This document shows, piece by piece, positions 35,513-48,540 of a DNA stretch of 64,000 nt. The notes beneath the pieces are model-generated. The model did no database searches, had not been told where the DNA came from, and was given only the letters and a program-made list of their open reading frames with translations. The stretch covers positions 1 to 64,000 of the forward strand of contig JAAAUF010000056.1 of assembly GCA_015499985.1 (NCBI GenBank). The letters run 5' to 3'. Every line of letters starts with the position of its first letter. The stretch's first letter is position 1. Position numbers and translations under genes: made by a program. This DNA is from Haplosporangium gracile. Taxonomy: Eukaryota > Mortierellomycota > Mortierellomycetes > Mortierellales > Mortierellaceae.

Positions 35513-36772
35513 ATGCGCAACTCACATCAAAAGGATCAGTTGACGGCAAAGAAAAAGTCGCTCTCGATCCATATCGACACCCCTCTCATCGGTCCCCACG
35601 GCATGCCCCTCATCTACGGTTCAACCCCTAATCGTATCGGATTCATCCGCGGCACCGTCCGCTTCTCCTCTAACTACGACTGCAAAGGACGCGACATCCA
35701 AATCATCTACGAGGCATGGTCCGAGTCCCGCTGGACAGGTAACTCTTCACATACACACTTCTATGTCCTCTTATGTTCTTTATTCTTCTCGTTGTTCTTG
35801 TACTAACAGTCCTTCCTTTCCTTTCATTCCAATACATCCAATAGTAATGGAGAACAAGAAAATGGTGCAACATCACGCTAAGAAGGTGCTCGGATATCAG
35901 ACATGGTCTTTCCCCCTCGTCCACACTAAGAGCCATGGCTCAACCGTTGTTAAAGGCAACTACGAACAGGACTTTGAAGCTCTCTTCATCAAGCCTTCGT
36001 CCTCTTCTTCAGCACAACCTTTTACTTCTACACATACATCTTGCGAAAGCACTCCCTCCAGCTCTCCTACATCCTCATCCATCTCCACCCACAGCCACAG
36101 CCACAGCCTCAACCACCTCCGCACTCCACCACTCTCTTCCTCATCCTCAGCATCCTCCATCCACTCTACTATTTCAACATCCTCAATATCATCTCGCACA
36201 CAGACAATCCTTCCATCGAGCAGCACAAATCCAAACTGCACCGTTAAATACACCATCCGTGCAGTCCTCACAAGACCCTTTCCCAGTCTCTCCAACGTCG
36301 AGGCTTCTCAAGAAGTGTGGGTTGTTCATTCCAGTGGCAATACTACTCCCTCCAATAAGTGTTCCGCCACTTCTCTCCCTCATATGGAATCTTCTCCCAT
36401 TGAACAACAATCGACGAGCGCTTTGGATGGTGAAACTACTACATCGACAACGTCACCGTTCATGTCGACGCCAGCAAGCAAGATTGCCAGCGACTGGTCC
36501 GCATCTTCTTCTCTTACCAGCAGAAAGGTGACCCCCATGCCCTCCACACCCTACGGACGCAATCAGGTACAGTCCCCGCTTCTTCTCTTTTTTATCTTGA
36601 CCTGTACGACAATGGCCTTTATTTATATCTGTCCTCAAACCTCACGCATGAACTGACCACAACTCATGGTCTCTCTACCTGTGTGACATAAAAAAATCAG
36701 TTTCTCATCCAATTCTTCCTCTTTACTTCCATCGCCCTCCTCGAATACTGTCTTTGGCCCTTCCTCCAATAG
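35513..36772 (+). CDS. Arrestin-like protein (N-terminal arrestin fold), 3' end uncertain
   Basis: Exon 1 is 35513-35738 and exon 2 35845-36566 (phase-1 junction), 316 residues to that point. Residues 17-75 (LSIHIDTPLIGPHGMPLIYGSTPNR...GFIRGTVRF...CKGRDIQIIYEA) and 77-120 (HHAKKVLGYQTWSFPL...KSHGSTVVKGNYEQDFEA) are the arrestin N-domain strands. YTIRAVLTRPFPSLSNVEASQEVWVVHS continues it after a 70-residue Ser/Thr insert. The expected C-terminal arrestin domain is missing. After a probable donor at 36567, an exon 36701-36772 would add a hydrophobic 23-residue end and a TAG. Without that splice the frame stops at 36656. Fungal arrestin-like proteins recruit ubiquitin ligases to plasma-membrane transporters. 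The gene may be truncated or recently broken at its 3' end. Confidence 0.7.
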
Positions 36773-39700
36773 CTGGTTGTATTCATCTACTACTTCTGCA
36801 CAATCGTCCTCGGTCTCGGTTTCTGTCAGCGCTACTCTGGAGTAGTCGCTCCTTCCACCGCCTCTTTGACATCCACAGGCTCCTCTTCCTTGTAGGCATG
36901 CACCTTTTTTTCCTTTTTGGTTTTTGATCCCAGCGATCGAAATTTTTGTATATATATCCCTCGCATTTTTTTGCCCATGGTTCAGGAACCATTGTGCCAC
37001 CTTATTATTATTATTTTTTCTGTTTATTTGTACTCCTCATTCATGACAACAGGGAGGAACAGCATCCGCGATGCACTCCTCTTTCCCTCTTCCCCCTCCT
37101 TTTTATGATCAACGACTATAACGCCCTTTTAACGAAATAACGAGAACCCATACAAGATACTCATAGACCTTAGACATGCCCCCTCACTCACTTAATCACT
37201 CACTGACACAAACCCGAAAAGGAGCAATTACTTTCCTACATTGGTGCCCCAATAAAGCAAACCCCCTTCAATGAAATCCAGATCATAATTTGTTTTGCAA
37301 GATGGATTCTTCCTAGAATCGTATCAATTGCAAATGATCACCGCATCTTTGGCTATCCCTGTTCTCGCATGAAGTTTTTTACTATGAAAATGGTGTTTGG
37401 AAGAGTCCTCCATGCTACTGACTTCTTTTTGTAGGAAAAATGAAAATAAAGAGCGAAAGAAGGAGCGATGGGTACACTCCCGAAATCGATTGAACTGGTT
37501 TTCTTCTTTTGAAGTACTCATTTTTTTTTTTTTTTTTGGGAATGCTGTGGGAGGGTAGATTCAAGGAAATGATACGCGATTTAGGCCAAAGTGGAAAAGA
37601 GGAGAAAAGGTGGAAGAAGTGAATAAAAAGGAAAGATTTGAAAGAGAAGGGAGGTAGCGAGAGTTAATCAATCGGAGAGATCGTGAAAAAAGAAGGGGAA
37701 AGTGGAGTCGCCGAGTGTTGTTGATGGAATGAGTGGTGCTGGATAGTAAGTATGTTTAGTGAATGTCTGTTGACTGGATGCGTTTGGGGAATAGATGATA
37801 AAGAGCGAACGAGATGGAGTGTCGCACGAGAGGGAAGGAATAAGCACACAAACATTGAAGGAAAACGACATGAAGTGAAAAAACGATACCAGGAAGAGCA
37901 AGGAAACCAAGGGTGGATAATGAAGAAGGCCATACCCTTGATCTGGCCAGCGAGTGTAGAGAAGCAAAAAATGCCTAACACTGAGCAGAAATATTCGCTG
38001 CACGCCTATGGAACGCAATGACATTGCCTCTAGAGTACTATTCAGACAAACAATAAGGAAGCAAAGCAAGACAGATCGACAACATTGATTTTCCTTGAAC
38101 AAACAGGCCTCCGTTCCACTACAACCACTTCGTTTTTTTTTTTTGCAAAGATTGAGCTGGCAACAAGTCTGTATATTCCATGTCAATAGATGGTACCCTC
38201 AGCCGACGAGAAGAAGTAACCAAATGCTATTAGGTCGACTACCAAAGAGATCAAGAATGGAAAGGAACTCGCAAAAAGATCGCATAGGGAAAGAGAATAA
38301 GCATCGGAAAGGAATTGGGGTTTGACCAGGGGACAGACAAAGTATGTGAGCAAGAAGCGAATAGATTAGAAAGAGCAAACAACGAAGAGACACTTTTTTC
38401 TTGTTCCCTTTCCCTCTGTCTGTCTAAAAAAAGGGGGGGATAGGAAGGACAATGTTGAAAAAGAAAAAAGAGGGGCTGTAAGAACAGGACAAATGGGTAG
38501 GCATGGATGATTCTCCTTCCCTCTCCTTTGCTGTCTCTCCCTCCCCTCACTTTTTTTTTCTTGCCATCCCAATCCCTCCGTCATTCCTCTCGCGTGCCCT
38601 TCTCGCTCTCTGTCTCTCTGTCTCTCTTTCTTTCTGTCTCTCTGTCTCTCTTTCTTTCTGTCTCTCTGTCTCTCTATCTCTTAACTCTCCAACTGCAGCA
38701 ACAACAAACGAGGGCCCGCATTCATTTTTGCCTCTATTGTCCACTGTCCTTTCTAGGCCTACTTTCTTCAAGAGCAAAATGAAAAAAAGACCCTTCGCCC
38801 GATCAGTCCATGCGTGCAGTGCGCATCTTGGAGGAGTCGCGATCTTCGTTTACAACTGGCTACATGTACGTTTATTTGAGTTCACCAGCCAATAGGCTCT
38901 CACTGTCCAGAAATGGTGGTAAATCATATATAGTGCTTCATCACTTCGACGCGATGTTTGTAACGCGTTCACTTCTTTCGGCATGGCCATCCTTATATGT
39001 CATGTAATTCCCTCTTTTATGCCATTTACCATTTCACCACTCCATATCAACACAAGGGCTACCATGTTGTGCTTGTATCCTCGCTCTTCCTTCTAGCAAT
39101 CACTCTTTTAGCTTTTCTCATTCTAGGGTCTCCTTTTTTTTCGTCTGTTTGACAATCAAATAATGCTCAAGCAGAATAGAATTATAAAAAAAGGAAAACA
39201 AAAACCCATTGCCCATGGCCGAGGATCGATCTTCTGCACCGATTAACAGGATTCATTTTTCCCTCTTTCCTGCTGTTAAGGTGCTCTATCATCCCTGCCA
39301 ATCATTTGTTGTTTGGTGTTTGCTCTTGCTTCTACTTGCGCTTAGGCATGTCGCGTGGGGGGAAGCTGCCGATCCTTTTATTTGTCTGTTGTCGTTTCGT
39401 TCCTCGACAAATAAAAGCGAGGCATTCCAACAGCAACAAAGGCAAGTCCATTTTTCGCCCCCTCGTCCTTTTCTTGGGGTTGAATCGATAGTGGAATCTC
39501 CCTGCCTTTCCATTTCTCCTTTTGACCCCTCTTCTTCCCACCTTTTTTCTACCTCCCATCGTTTCCTGCCAATTGTTGTTTGTTGTCACTGAGACATCTT
39601 TTGTTCTTTCTCTCACATACACACACTCTCTAACTCTCTCCTTCGTCCAACCTTTGATATCTCCTTCAATGACTGACATTGAGTGCAATTGCAACAAGCA

Positions 39701-41331
39701 CATCATATAATCAGTTCTATTCAAACCAACCGGTAATGTACAATCTAATAAAAGCACACTCAACCCTCGACCGACAACTTTTTTTCCTTTTTCTCGCTCG
39801 CTCGCTTTGTATATCCTCCTTCTCTCAAGTCCTGTATGTCATTCTGTTACCAATAGGACCCTTCTGCTTACCCATCGCTATCTGCTTCTCCTCAACCGTC
39901 ACTTCCAACAACTTCTTCCCCTTTCGTTCTATTTTTGATCAAGGTCCAAGAGGGAGAATCTTTCTAGCACTGAAGAAGTCAAAGAAAAAAAGAGAGTTTC
40001 CAACAGCTATTTAGAAATCGTAGTTGTACTCCCGAACCACCCCACCATGGCAATACATGGGGTCGTGTCGGATAGCCTGTCTCGTTTGTCTTCCTTCGCG
40101 CATCCTTTTCTCGACCTTGTACTACATTTGTTGCCTTTCTTTCTCTTCTCTCTTCCTCTTCTTTTGTTTGTCCACTTTCCACTCTGCAGCTCCGCGACAC
40201 TGTTCCGTTACAAGAGCACCAAGCACGGATCGTCCTTACCCCTCCCTTCCCTTCTCTTTCTCTTCTCTTCTCTTCCAACCATCCTTTCTTCTTCTTGCCT
40301 TTTTAGTTTCTTCCTTCGTTACTCACCCATTCAATCCCACCCCAAATCAACCAATCGACTCGACTTTCATACCTTTGTTCCGCAACAACGCCCTCGCCAA
40401 CCATTCATCCCGCCTTTCGATACATTCGCCTTCGTGCTATATCCCCACACCGCCCATATCGCCTCTTCTCTCGCCTGCTCTCCCGTTCGTTCCTAATATC
40501 TCGCCAATATAACACTCACTTCCAATTTCCTTTGCTCCATCATTCTATCACTCACGCTCTCTCCTCGTTGAACGACGACACTTCTTAAAGATAAAATTCA
40601 GTTCATGCACCTGAATGCTTGACCCACACAACCACTGCAACCATCTTCAAAACCTTGACAACTACCTGATCTCTTCCTCTGCTACAAGGACTCTTTTCTT
40701 TCTCTTCTTGTATCTTTCTCTCGCCCTTTTTTTCTCCCTTTGTTCTTTCTTCTATCTCGACCAACCATCCCAACCAACCTCACTACACCTTCGCGTCTCT
40801 CTCATACGCCCTTAACCATTCACTTCAATCCTACTCTCACCTTTAATCCTTCGCCTCCCTTTCTTGACGCCTCCATTCTCTCCATGTTCACAGTCATTTG
40901 ACGAGTCCCTCCCAGCCTTACCAGGACCTCTTTTTGATACCATTCTGTCATTGCAACCATACCTTTTTCACTTCCAGGCTTACTCTCTATCCATCTACTC
41001 CCCTTTCCTCATTCTCCGAAACCATCCCATACTTCCTCCCCTCATAACTGACCACTTCTATAGACACGCACACATACACGCACACATGCACGCACACACA
41101 TAAGCATACATATCCCAACACCATCTGCCCAACCCTACCACGCCTTTTCCAACTTACTACGGAGACACAAGTGACAAAACAGAGGAATTCACGACAACCC
41201 TTTTTCACCACCACGTTTTTCATTTCTTTCCCACTCTTCGCCTCCAATTCTCTCTCCTCGATTTTTCATTTTTTTTTTTTCATCCTCAGTCAACCGACCA
41301 CGGCGCGAACGACAACGACAGGCGAGTAAGG
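36773..41331. other. Long intergenic region, no supported gene
   Basis: 4.6 kb. The part from about 38500 to 41330 is strongly pyrimidine-rich on the plus strand and leads into the zinc-domain gene. It contains a CT microsatellite (38605-38680) and a CA-rich tract (41064-41110). ORFs of up to 162 codons here are compositional. Confidence 0.5.
38605..38680. repeat. CT-rich microsatellite with 24-bp period
   Basis: Two exact copies and a partial third copy of a 24-bp unit built from CTCTCTTTCTTT and CTGTCTCTCTGT. Confidence 0.85.
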
Positions 41332-43891
41332 ATGAATACTGTCAGCTTAATTGATGCAAAGCCCAACCACTCATGGTCACGGCAGGATATCGACAATACT
41401 TTATCGAGTAGGCCAACCCAAAAGGCAGCTTCCACCTCCCGACCCAGCAGTAGCGCTCACCACTATTCTTCTTCCGTCAATCTCGCCAACAATGACTATT
41501 GTTTCAACGAAGACTCTTCCACCTCCTCGCCTTCCTTTGCCAACCCTTATTACCGCTCCAACCTTTCCTCCTATGACGAAGTACAGTACGATGGCAACGA
41601 TATGCAGCAAAATCAAACACGCCGGCACCACAAGGTACAGCAGCAGCAACAACGACAGCATCATCTTCAATATCAACAACAACAACAGCAAGATCAGCCA
41701 CTGCAGGATCCTATGCGTCATGTCAGCTCGCTGGCAGATTCGTTGCGTTATCAAGGTCGGCAGGGTCCCTCAATGCAGACTCAAGGGTCCTCCACCATGC
41801 ATAATCAACTTTACTCACACCCGCAACCGCAACCACATCAACAAAATCAACCACCACAGCTCCCCTACCACGACCATCATGAATCCTATGAGGACCAACA
41901 TCATGACCAGCAGTACCAACCAGGAGGGCTGCGCTTTGACGACCCCTCACAAGTCCGACAGCAACAACCTCACTGCACTCATTTACTCAGCCGTGATCAA
42001 CACGAGCCCTTTGATGATGACGATGATGATGACCTGGAGGGCTTTCTCGACCAAGAACCTCCCTCTTCACGAACACAGCAATCGACTGATCCTTTGTTAC
42101 AGAGAGGCAGCTCCAGCAGCACATTTCAGCGACCTTCTCGCCCCAACAGCTCGCATGAGATGCACTCGAATAACATTATTACGGAGGAGGAGTTCCTAAC
42201 ACTGGCCGATGACTATTTGCTCTCGCTCTCGCCCAAGAAGAGAGAAAAGGCCCTTCTCTCGAATATAATGTACCAAAAGGTCCTCATGGTGTTGCTTCAG
42301 CCCAAGAACACTCAGGACTCGACGGCACAGTTTCGATTCTGGGCAAAAAAGATGTTCACCCTGTCGGCGACAGAGACTCACCACATTGTGTGCCACAGTG
42401 GGAAGCCTATTGCGACCAAGGAGTGTCTTTACGACGTTCTCGTTTACTGCCATCGCAAGAGTTCCCATGGAGGTCGAGACAAAACGTCTGCAGAGGTAAT
42501 TCTCATCGCACTGTCTGGTTGTGCAATATGACCTTTGTCAAGTATTTCTGTATGGTAACCCCTTGCTTCCTTTCTGTCTTTGCTCTATTGGACAGGTACG
42601 ACAACATTACTCGTGGGTCCCCAAGGAACTGATTGCCCGTTTTGTAAAGCATTGTGCGCTCTGCTCCAGTCGACGCCACGGCCTGCAGAGATCGCTCTCA
42701 GGGACTGTACTTCCAGGCGCAGGGTTCGAGCTCTTTGTACCATCTTCTGGATTGGATGACCGCGATGAGCAGCACCATTTCTCTGCCAGCTCAGATCACT
42801 TTTCCGGTCGATCCTCTCAGCTGGACAAGTACTCGACGGTCGAACCTAGCCAAGCTAGCCAATTATCTCAGGGGTCGTTGCCGTTGACCTTACCGACTGA
42901 CCGTGCTCAACAACAGCATGCTGTAGCGCCATTGCAGCTGCAGCAAGATACCAGACTTCACTCGGAGCACATGATGCAGCTTCATCATCAGAGGACGCAG
43001 ACAGAGAGTTCTCTTGATCGCTATTACGATAATCGACTGCCTCTGCGCGGCCATGGTCATCTTCGCTCTGTTTCTGAATCGGTCCATGACATGTCTGGTG
43101 TGCAGTCGAATTCCAGAAGTGGAGGAGGGTATCCAGACTCTTCAGGCATAGGACCACCTGGGGATCGCATTGAAGAGCTTCAGAGGCCCTTTCTTGATGG
43201 ACCTAGGCGTCATGGAGGCTGGAATCGAGACTCTCGGATCGATCTTGACACGGAGCAAAATGTAGAGATGCTTGGTGAGGAGAGTGAATATGGTAGTGGA
43301 GGTAGTGGCGGTGCTAGTAGGAGAGGTCCCCATAGCGGAGTCGAGTCCTTGCAATCGAGGGGACGACATGCTGCTGAGGCTATTGAGGAGAGAGACGATG
43401 ACTGCACGCCTAGTGGACTGGTTAAGATCCCGCAAAAAGTTCGTGTAGCTGGGTCCGGATCGACTGGTGTCATTCGACGCAACTCCCAGACTGCATCCTA
43501 CAACCGCCTCTACCTGCAGCAACAGCACCAGCAGCAGGGAATTGTTGGTCCGACTCGGTGTCCCCCTGGTCATCTTCATCAAGGGCTCGACTCAAGTACA
43601 TCCTCATCCCAGCCGCCATCGTCCTCCTCTGTATTGAACCAGCACACAGGCACCCTTTCGAGTTGGGCCTCGGGCCATAGTCGTCTTGTGGTGGGCTACC
43701 CAGATGAGTATCATTATTCATACAACCCTGCAGCGGGATCGAGCAGCATGGTGTATGGACTCATCAAGCAATCCCATGGATCGTTTCAACCTTCATCCCA
43801 GCAGCAGCGCCAGTCGATGCTCTCGCACTCTACATCAGCCACTTTCCCACAGATGGCCTCTGGACCGCTGGGTGCCTTCCAGGAGATGTGA
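41332..43891 (+). CDS. Gln-rich protein with integrase-type H2C2 zinc-binding domain
   Basis: Two exons, 41332-42495 and 42596-43891 (phase 0), give 819 residues. Residues 1-280 are Ser/Gln/His-rich with several poly-Gln runs and an Asp7 run (about 226-232). Residues 282-415 form the one folded region: EEEFLTLADDYLLSLSPKKR, a helix FRFWAKKMFTL, then YCHRKSSHGGRDKTSAEVRQ and HYSWVPKELIARFVKHCALC. The His-X4-His...Cys-X2-Cys arrangement and the HGGRDKT/YxW-P context are those of the zinc-binding N-terminal domain of Ty3/gypsy integrases. No DDE catalytic core, reverse transcriptase or LTR is present. The remainder is disordered, His/Gln/Gly-rich. The intron splits the zinc motif just after AE. 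It is probably a host nuclear regulator derived from an integrase domain; its target is unknown. Confidence 0.82.
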
Positions 43892-45099
43892 GACTATGGA
43901 GATGAGGAGGGTCACATAGAGGGTCAGACAGTGCACAGGAGAGACGGGAGTAATAATGGACACGATTAAGGACAAGGGTTGGACCCTCACGATCCATCTT
44001 CCTAGGCTGTTTGTCCACTGTTTGATGTCCATGCTCACTAGTGCATTGGGATGTGTCTGCGAGGGAAGAGAGACATGTGTGCCCTTGTTTTTTTTTTTTT
44101 ACCCCTCTTCTACTTGTACAAGCATATCGCACAGCATTGCGAGTTGATCATTTTGTGCCTTTTCCCTTCATACCTACCTTCCTTCGTCCTCGTTTCGTTT
44201 TCATCCACCCGCTACTCTCTTAATTCTATACTTTAGCCCACATTCGACGCAATTACGCCCCTGTTCTGCCTTTCCTTGTAGAATTACCCTTTTAACTTTA
44301 GACTTTTCTGTTATATGACGATTGTGATGACCATGCAAACGATTTTTTTTATTTCATTTTTGTTTATCTATTCTCTTTCCCTTCCTCTCCATCGTTAATG
44401 CCCCCCACTCCCCCCCCCTTTCCAAGTCAATCAATGACACAATGAAAAAAAAAAATTTAGTACGAATAATAAACGCAGCATTCCTATCTTTTAGTACCTG
44501 ATTTGCATCCGTTGCATGCATGTATAACATCACACACCTGAGCAAAGGGATGGCACTTGTCGTTTCTGTCAGAATAGATCATGCCATGCGAGTGGTTATG
44601 GCGAAGTGTTAAACAAGAGGGGGAAGAGTGTCATGATGATTGATGATGATTATAACAATAATAATAATAACGACAATAAGGAGTGGATGACAAACGGAGC
44701 GTGCATGTTGCCCTTTTCTCCCCTGGTTAGTATGTGCGTGTGCGTGTGCGTGTTCAGTGTGCAGTGCTTGTGTGTGTGTGTGTGTACGTTGTGTGCGTTG
44801 TGTGTGTGTGTGTGTGTGAATCACAAGGGTCAAGATGGATGCCCCCTATTCGGATTTAGATTTTCGACCATCGGTCACCCTCTCACTGCTTGCACTCACT
44901 TATTCTTATTTTTGTCTCTTTTTCTTTCTCGTTCTCCCAAGTACTCGCCGCTTCTTTCTTCTTTCTTCCTTCTTCTTAACTTCCACTCATTCTTTCATAC
45001 TCTCCTCTCTAATCCCTCATTCTCCTTTCTCATTCGCACTCATCCATCCTATTAACAAGTTACATTCAACGAAGCGAAGCAAAGCAAAGCAAAGCACGG
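43892..45099. promoter_or_regulatory. Intergenic region upstream of the eIF4A-like pseudo-helicase
   Basis: 1.2 kb with a poly-T (44089-44100), an ATGATG/AATAAT run (44633-44680), a TG-rich microsatellite (44733-44818), a pyrimidine-rich leader (44880-45060) and an AAGC-A pentamer run just before the ATG. No gene seen. Confidence 0.5.
44733..44818. repeat. TG-rich microsatellite
   Basis: Interrupted GTGTGC/GTGT runs, two uninterrupted (TG) blocks of about 8 and 9 units. Confidence 0.85.
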
Positions 45100-48000
45100 A
45101 TGACACAGGCAGCGCCAACTTTAGCTGAGCTGTCTATTTCGCTCACGCACGTCCAGTCACTACTCCGACAAATCACAGCAGAGGTCAAGGTCCTCTCTGA
45201 TGGAATCACCGTCCTCGCGGAGCAAGAGGAGAACGACCTCGAAGAAGAACTCGACTACCTCGACGTTGACCCCTGGTCCAAGGCTAAAGACAAGGACGAG
45301 GCAGATGCAACAGTAGCAGGAGCAACAGGGGCAACAGGAGGAGGTGCAACGGATGCTCACAGACAGGACAGCATCCGATCTCTTCTGCAGAGGAAACCAT
45401 CGACCGTCAAGGACGAAACAAAGGCTTTAGCAAGGATCCTCAGCCAGAAACGGACTTCTGCTAACGGACAAGCTATATTAACCAATGGGGAGGGAAACAG
45501 TGACCCTGAGCAACAACAGCAGCAACGACAACACTTGTCAGCGACAAAGTGGGCGGCACTAGGTCTGCAGGATCAGGTCATCGACGAGGACTCTGTCTCC
45601 TCTGATGGATCGATCTCAGGAGGGGGGAGAAAAAAAGACGACAAACGGGAACTGGATGTTGCCACAGACCACGACCAGAGACAGCGGCGACAACAACTCT
45701 CCAGCTCACTGGGGTCTGCAACCTCGTCTACTGCAACAACACCTCAGCTCCCCGAGGCCGAGAGGGTCCCGCACACTATTACCGTCCAAACGGCTCAGTT
45801 GCCAACAAAGTTCTCGCTGGCCATCACCAAGCCCTCACTCCCTCACAGCCCCTCTGTCCCTGTACTCTCGACTTCGTCCAGTCAAAGTTCCATCCTCAGC
45901 GCAATGAACATGAACAACCACAGCAACAACAGCAACCACAGCAACAACAGCACGATGAAGGGTCAGATGCCCTTCTGGAGGTCCTCGACTTCTCCCAATG
46001 TTACCGATGGATTCCGTCCCCAATCTGCCGGCAGCAACTTTAATTCTGACGGATATTCTACTAGAGGAGGCGCTCACAAAGTATGTAATGAGAATCCCCT
46101 TTTGTCGGAGTGTATGCACGATCTATGTCATTTTGACAGCATACATTCCCCAAATATACCCCTTAGAATGAGTGACCCAGGGCACTGACGGCCCTGACCC
46201 TTTTCTTCCCATTTTGATACTAAACCCATTAGGCAACTCACCGCAGGTCACTCCAACCAGATTCCAGGTCCAATTCCGACTCTCTGGCACTCCATCATTC
46301 CAGCGTCGCAGATCGATACACTGTATGTGTGCATACGTCTGTATAGATGACAATTATGTGTATTGTTATTCTGCGCATTTGAAGAAGTAACAAAGTAAAC
46401 TAATACAAACCAATCACCAATAGCAAGCACTTCGTACGGCGACACAAGGCATGGTGATTCACCCTCCTGTCGGCAGGGACACTGTCAAGTCGACCATCAC
46501 CGTCAGGTCGTCTGTGATTCCTATGGCTGCTGCCCAGTTCGAAAAAGCCGAGTTGGCCGACTGTTTTAGCAAATTGGGTCTAAGCCCAGAACTCCTTCGT
46601 GGAATCTATGCCTACGGGTAATTGCTCTTTTGCATCTCTGCCACGCACTCTACTTTGGGACAGTATTGACAATACATGTGTAGCTCCGCCTAACCACACA
46701 GTTATTTTGTGAATACTAGCCTGAAGATGCCGTCGATTTTACAACAGCGCGGGATCCCAATGATCATGACAAGACACGATGTGCTGACACAGGCCAAGCC
46801 AGAGGTGGCCAAAACCTTGACCTATATTATCCCTCTGCTTAACTTTCTCACTTTACCGGCAACATCAATCCATCCCCAGCTGCTCATTCTCTGCTCCAAT
46901 CACGACCTGTGTCTTCATGTCCAGCGTGTGCTCCTGGCACTGGCACGATTCATGCCAACAATCTCATGTTTGATCTTAGCAGAGGGAAGCAATGCAACCC
47001 TGTCCCTCGGAACCATCTCTACAACACAAGTCAATGTGGCAGCCTATGGTGGCGGAGGGGGCAGGAATGGACATACATCCGGTGGATACGGATCCCGAGG
47101 TGGATCGAATGCAGATCCCCTGCCCGTTATCGCAGCGCATATTGTAATTGGAACACCAGGCAAGGTCTTGGGACTTGTCAGGACCAAGCAGATCAGCATT
47201 GCAGCGCTCAAAGTCATGGTTCTGGAAAACGCGGATATCCTGTTAGCATCACCCCTCAAGGAGGCGACGATCAGCTTATTGTCGATGGTCCGAGACCCAA
47301 CCGCGAACAATGGTACTGGCTCTGTATCGGGTTCTTCTTCAGGAGCAGCAGCAGGATCGACTCCCTCCCCTAAGACCTCACCGCCCAACTCTGGACCTAC
47401 GTCGCCTGTGTCTGTGGCAGTCGCTGCGCTGAACGGACGGATTATAGGAGCAATCAATGGGAGCACAAGCAATGGCAGTATTGGTCGGTTCCCTGGAAGC
47501 TACGGAGAACCTGAGACACAAGCACGACCTAACTCGAACCTAACATCCTCGACACCACTATCACAGTCATCACTCAGCTCAACGGAAACCGCCAAGGCAT
47601 CAGGAGTCAACCAACCTCAGCTGCTATTCTTCTCGACAGAAGTGCCAGCGCATGTCCTTGACTATGTGGCCCAGTACATGACCCAGCCAACTAAGGCGCT
47701 TGTCAAGGGACACGAGTTGGCCCTGAAGGGGACGTTGCAATTCTTCAAGTACTTGACGGTGGAGGATGAGGAGTGGCGACTGGAACTATTGTGTGAGCTG
47801 CTGGAGGACAGTGGAGCAAACCGAGCCGTTGTCTTCTGTAACCGGGATGCTTCTGTCAGTCAGGTTGTCCGCAAGATCCGCGAGCGCAAAGGAACTGCCA
47901 TTGGCTTAGTATGTGCTTTTTGCATTGTGGCGTTGCTTTGTGCTTTTGTGAGGTATGAGAAAAAGTGAAATTAACATTTCCATCTTTCCTTTTTCTAGTA

Positions 48001-48540
48001 CTCTGATATGGACTTTTCGACAAGAAAAGCGGCTCTAGGACGATTCAGGTCATCGCCACCACAGTCGATCTTTGTGTTGACGGACGAACTGGCGAGGACA
48101 CTGGAGCCTGACATCCTGGCTGTGCCCTTGGTTGTCAGTTATGAGATGCCCAGCATAGGCAATTACGTGCCCAGGTATGACTTTTTACCTCGAGATGATA
48201 TAAAGGTCGTTCATTCCTTTGTACTCCATCAATGCCTCTAACCGTGGAGCCCTTTTTCGTTATGATGATCTATAGGGTGAAGTGGATTGACAGGTCGAAT
48301 GGAAAAGTGGGTGTGAAGGTAGTGTTGATTGATGGGCAGCGAGGAGAAGGTCAGGCCCTGAGAGCGATTCAGTCGCATTACAGGACATCCATAGAAGACA
48401 TGCCGGTAAGCCTTGAAGTGCCCTTTATTGTAATTTGCGCACGTGACTTGGACTTGAGTTTTTGTTTGCAAATGTTTGACATGTACTTTTTTTTTCCATA
48501 TTGCTGATAGGCGAGCATTGCAGAGTTCATTGTAAACTAG
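45100..48540 (+). CDS. Divergent eIF4A paralogue with eroded helicase motifs (pseudo-helicase)
   Basis: Seven exons: 45100-46080, 46233-46322, 46424-46617, 46702-47908, 47999-48174, 48276-48405, 48511-48540. All phases agree, giving 935 residues against about 400 for eIF4A. Residues 1-380 are an extra N-terminus: a helical, acidic start (LAELSISLTHVQSLLRQI) then Ser/Gln-rich. From [22 protein letters not shown] the eIF4A fold is followed to the end (YRTSIEDMPASIAEFIVN), but the catalytic motifs are lost: AKPEVAKT for [16 protein letters not shown] for [12 protein letters not shown] for DEAD, FST for SAT, LTDELARTLEPD for [10 protein letters not shown], and PRVKWIDRSNG for [17 protein letters not shown] remains. 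Gly-rich and Ser/Pro-rich inserts (about 47040-47110 and 47310-47620) interrupt lobe 1. The phase-2 intron after AYG is shared with eIF4A just downstream. ATP hydrolysis is very unlikely; a scaffold or decoy role in translation is inference. Confidence 0.88.

Noticed and set aside
46247..46322. Alternative acceptor at 46247 for exon 2 of the pseudo-helicase
   Set aside because: Leaves a one-base phase error; the acceptor at 46231-46232, with a TACTAAAC branch before it, gives a 90-bp in-phase exon.
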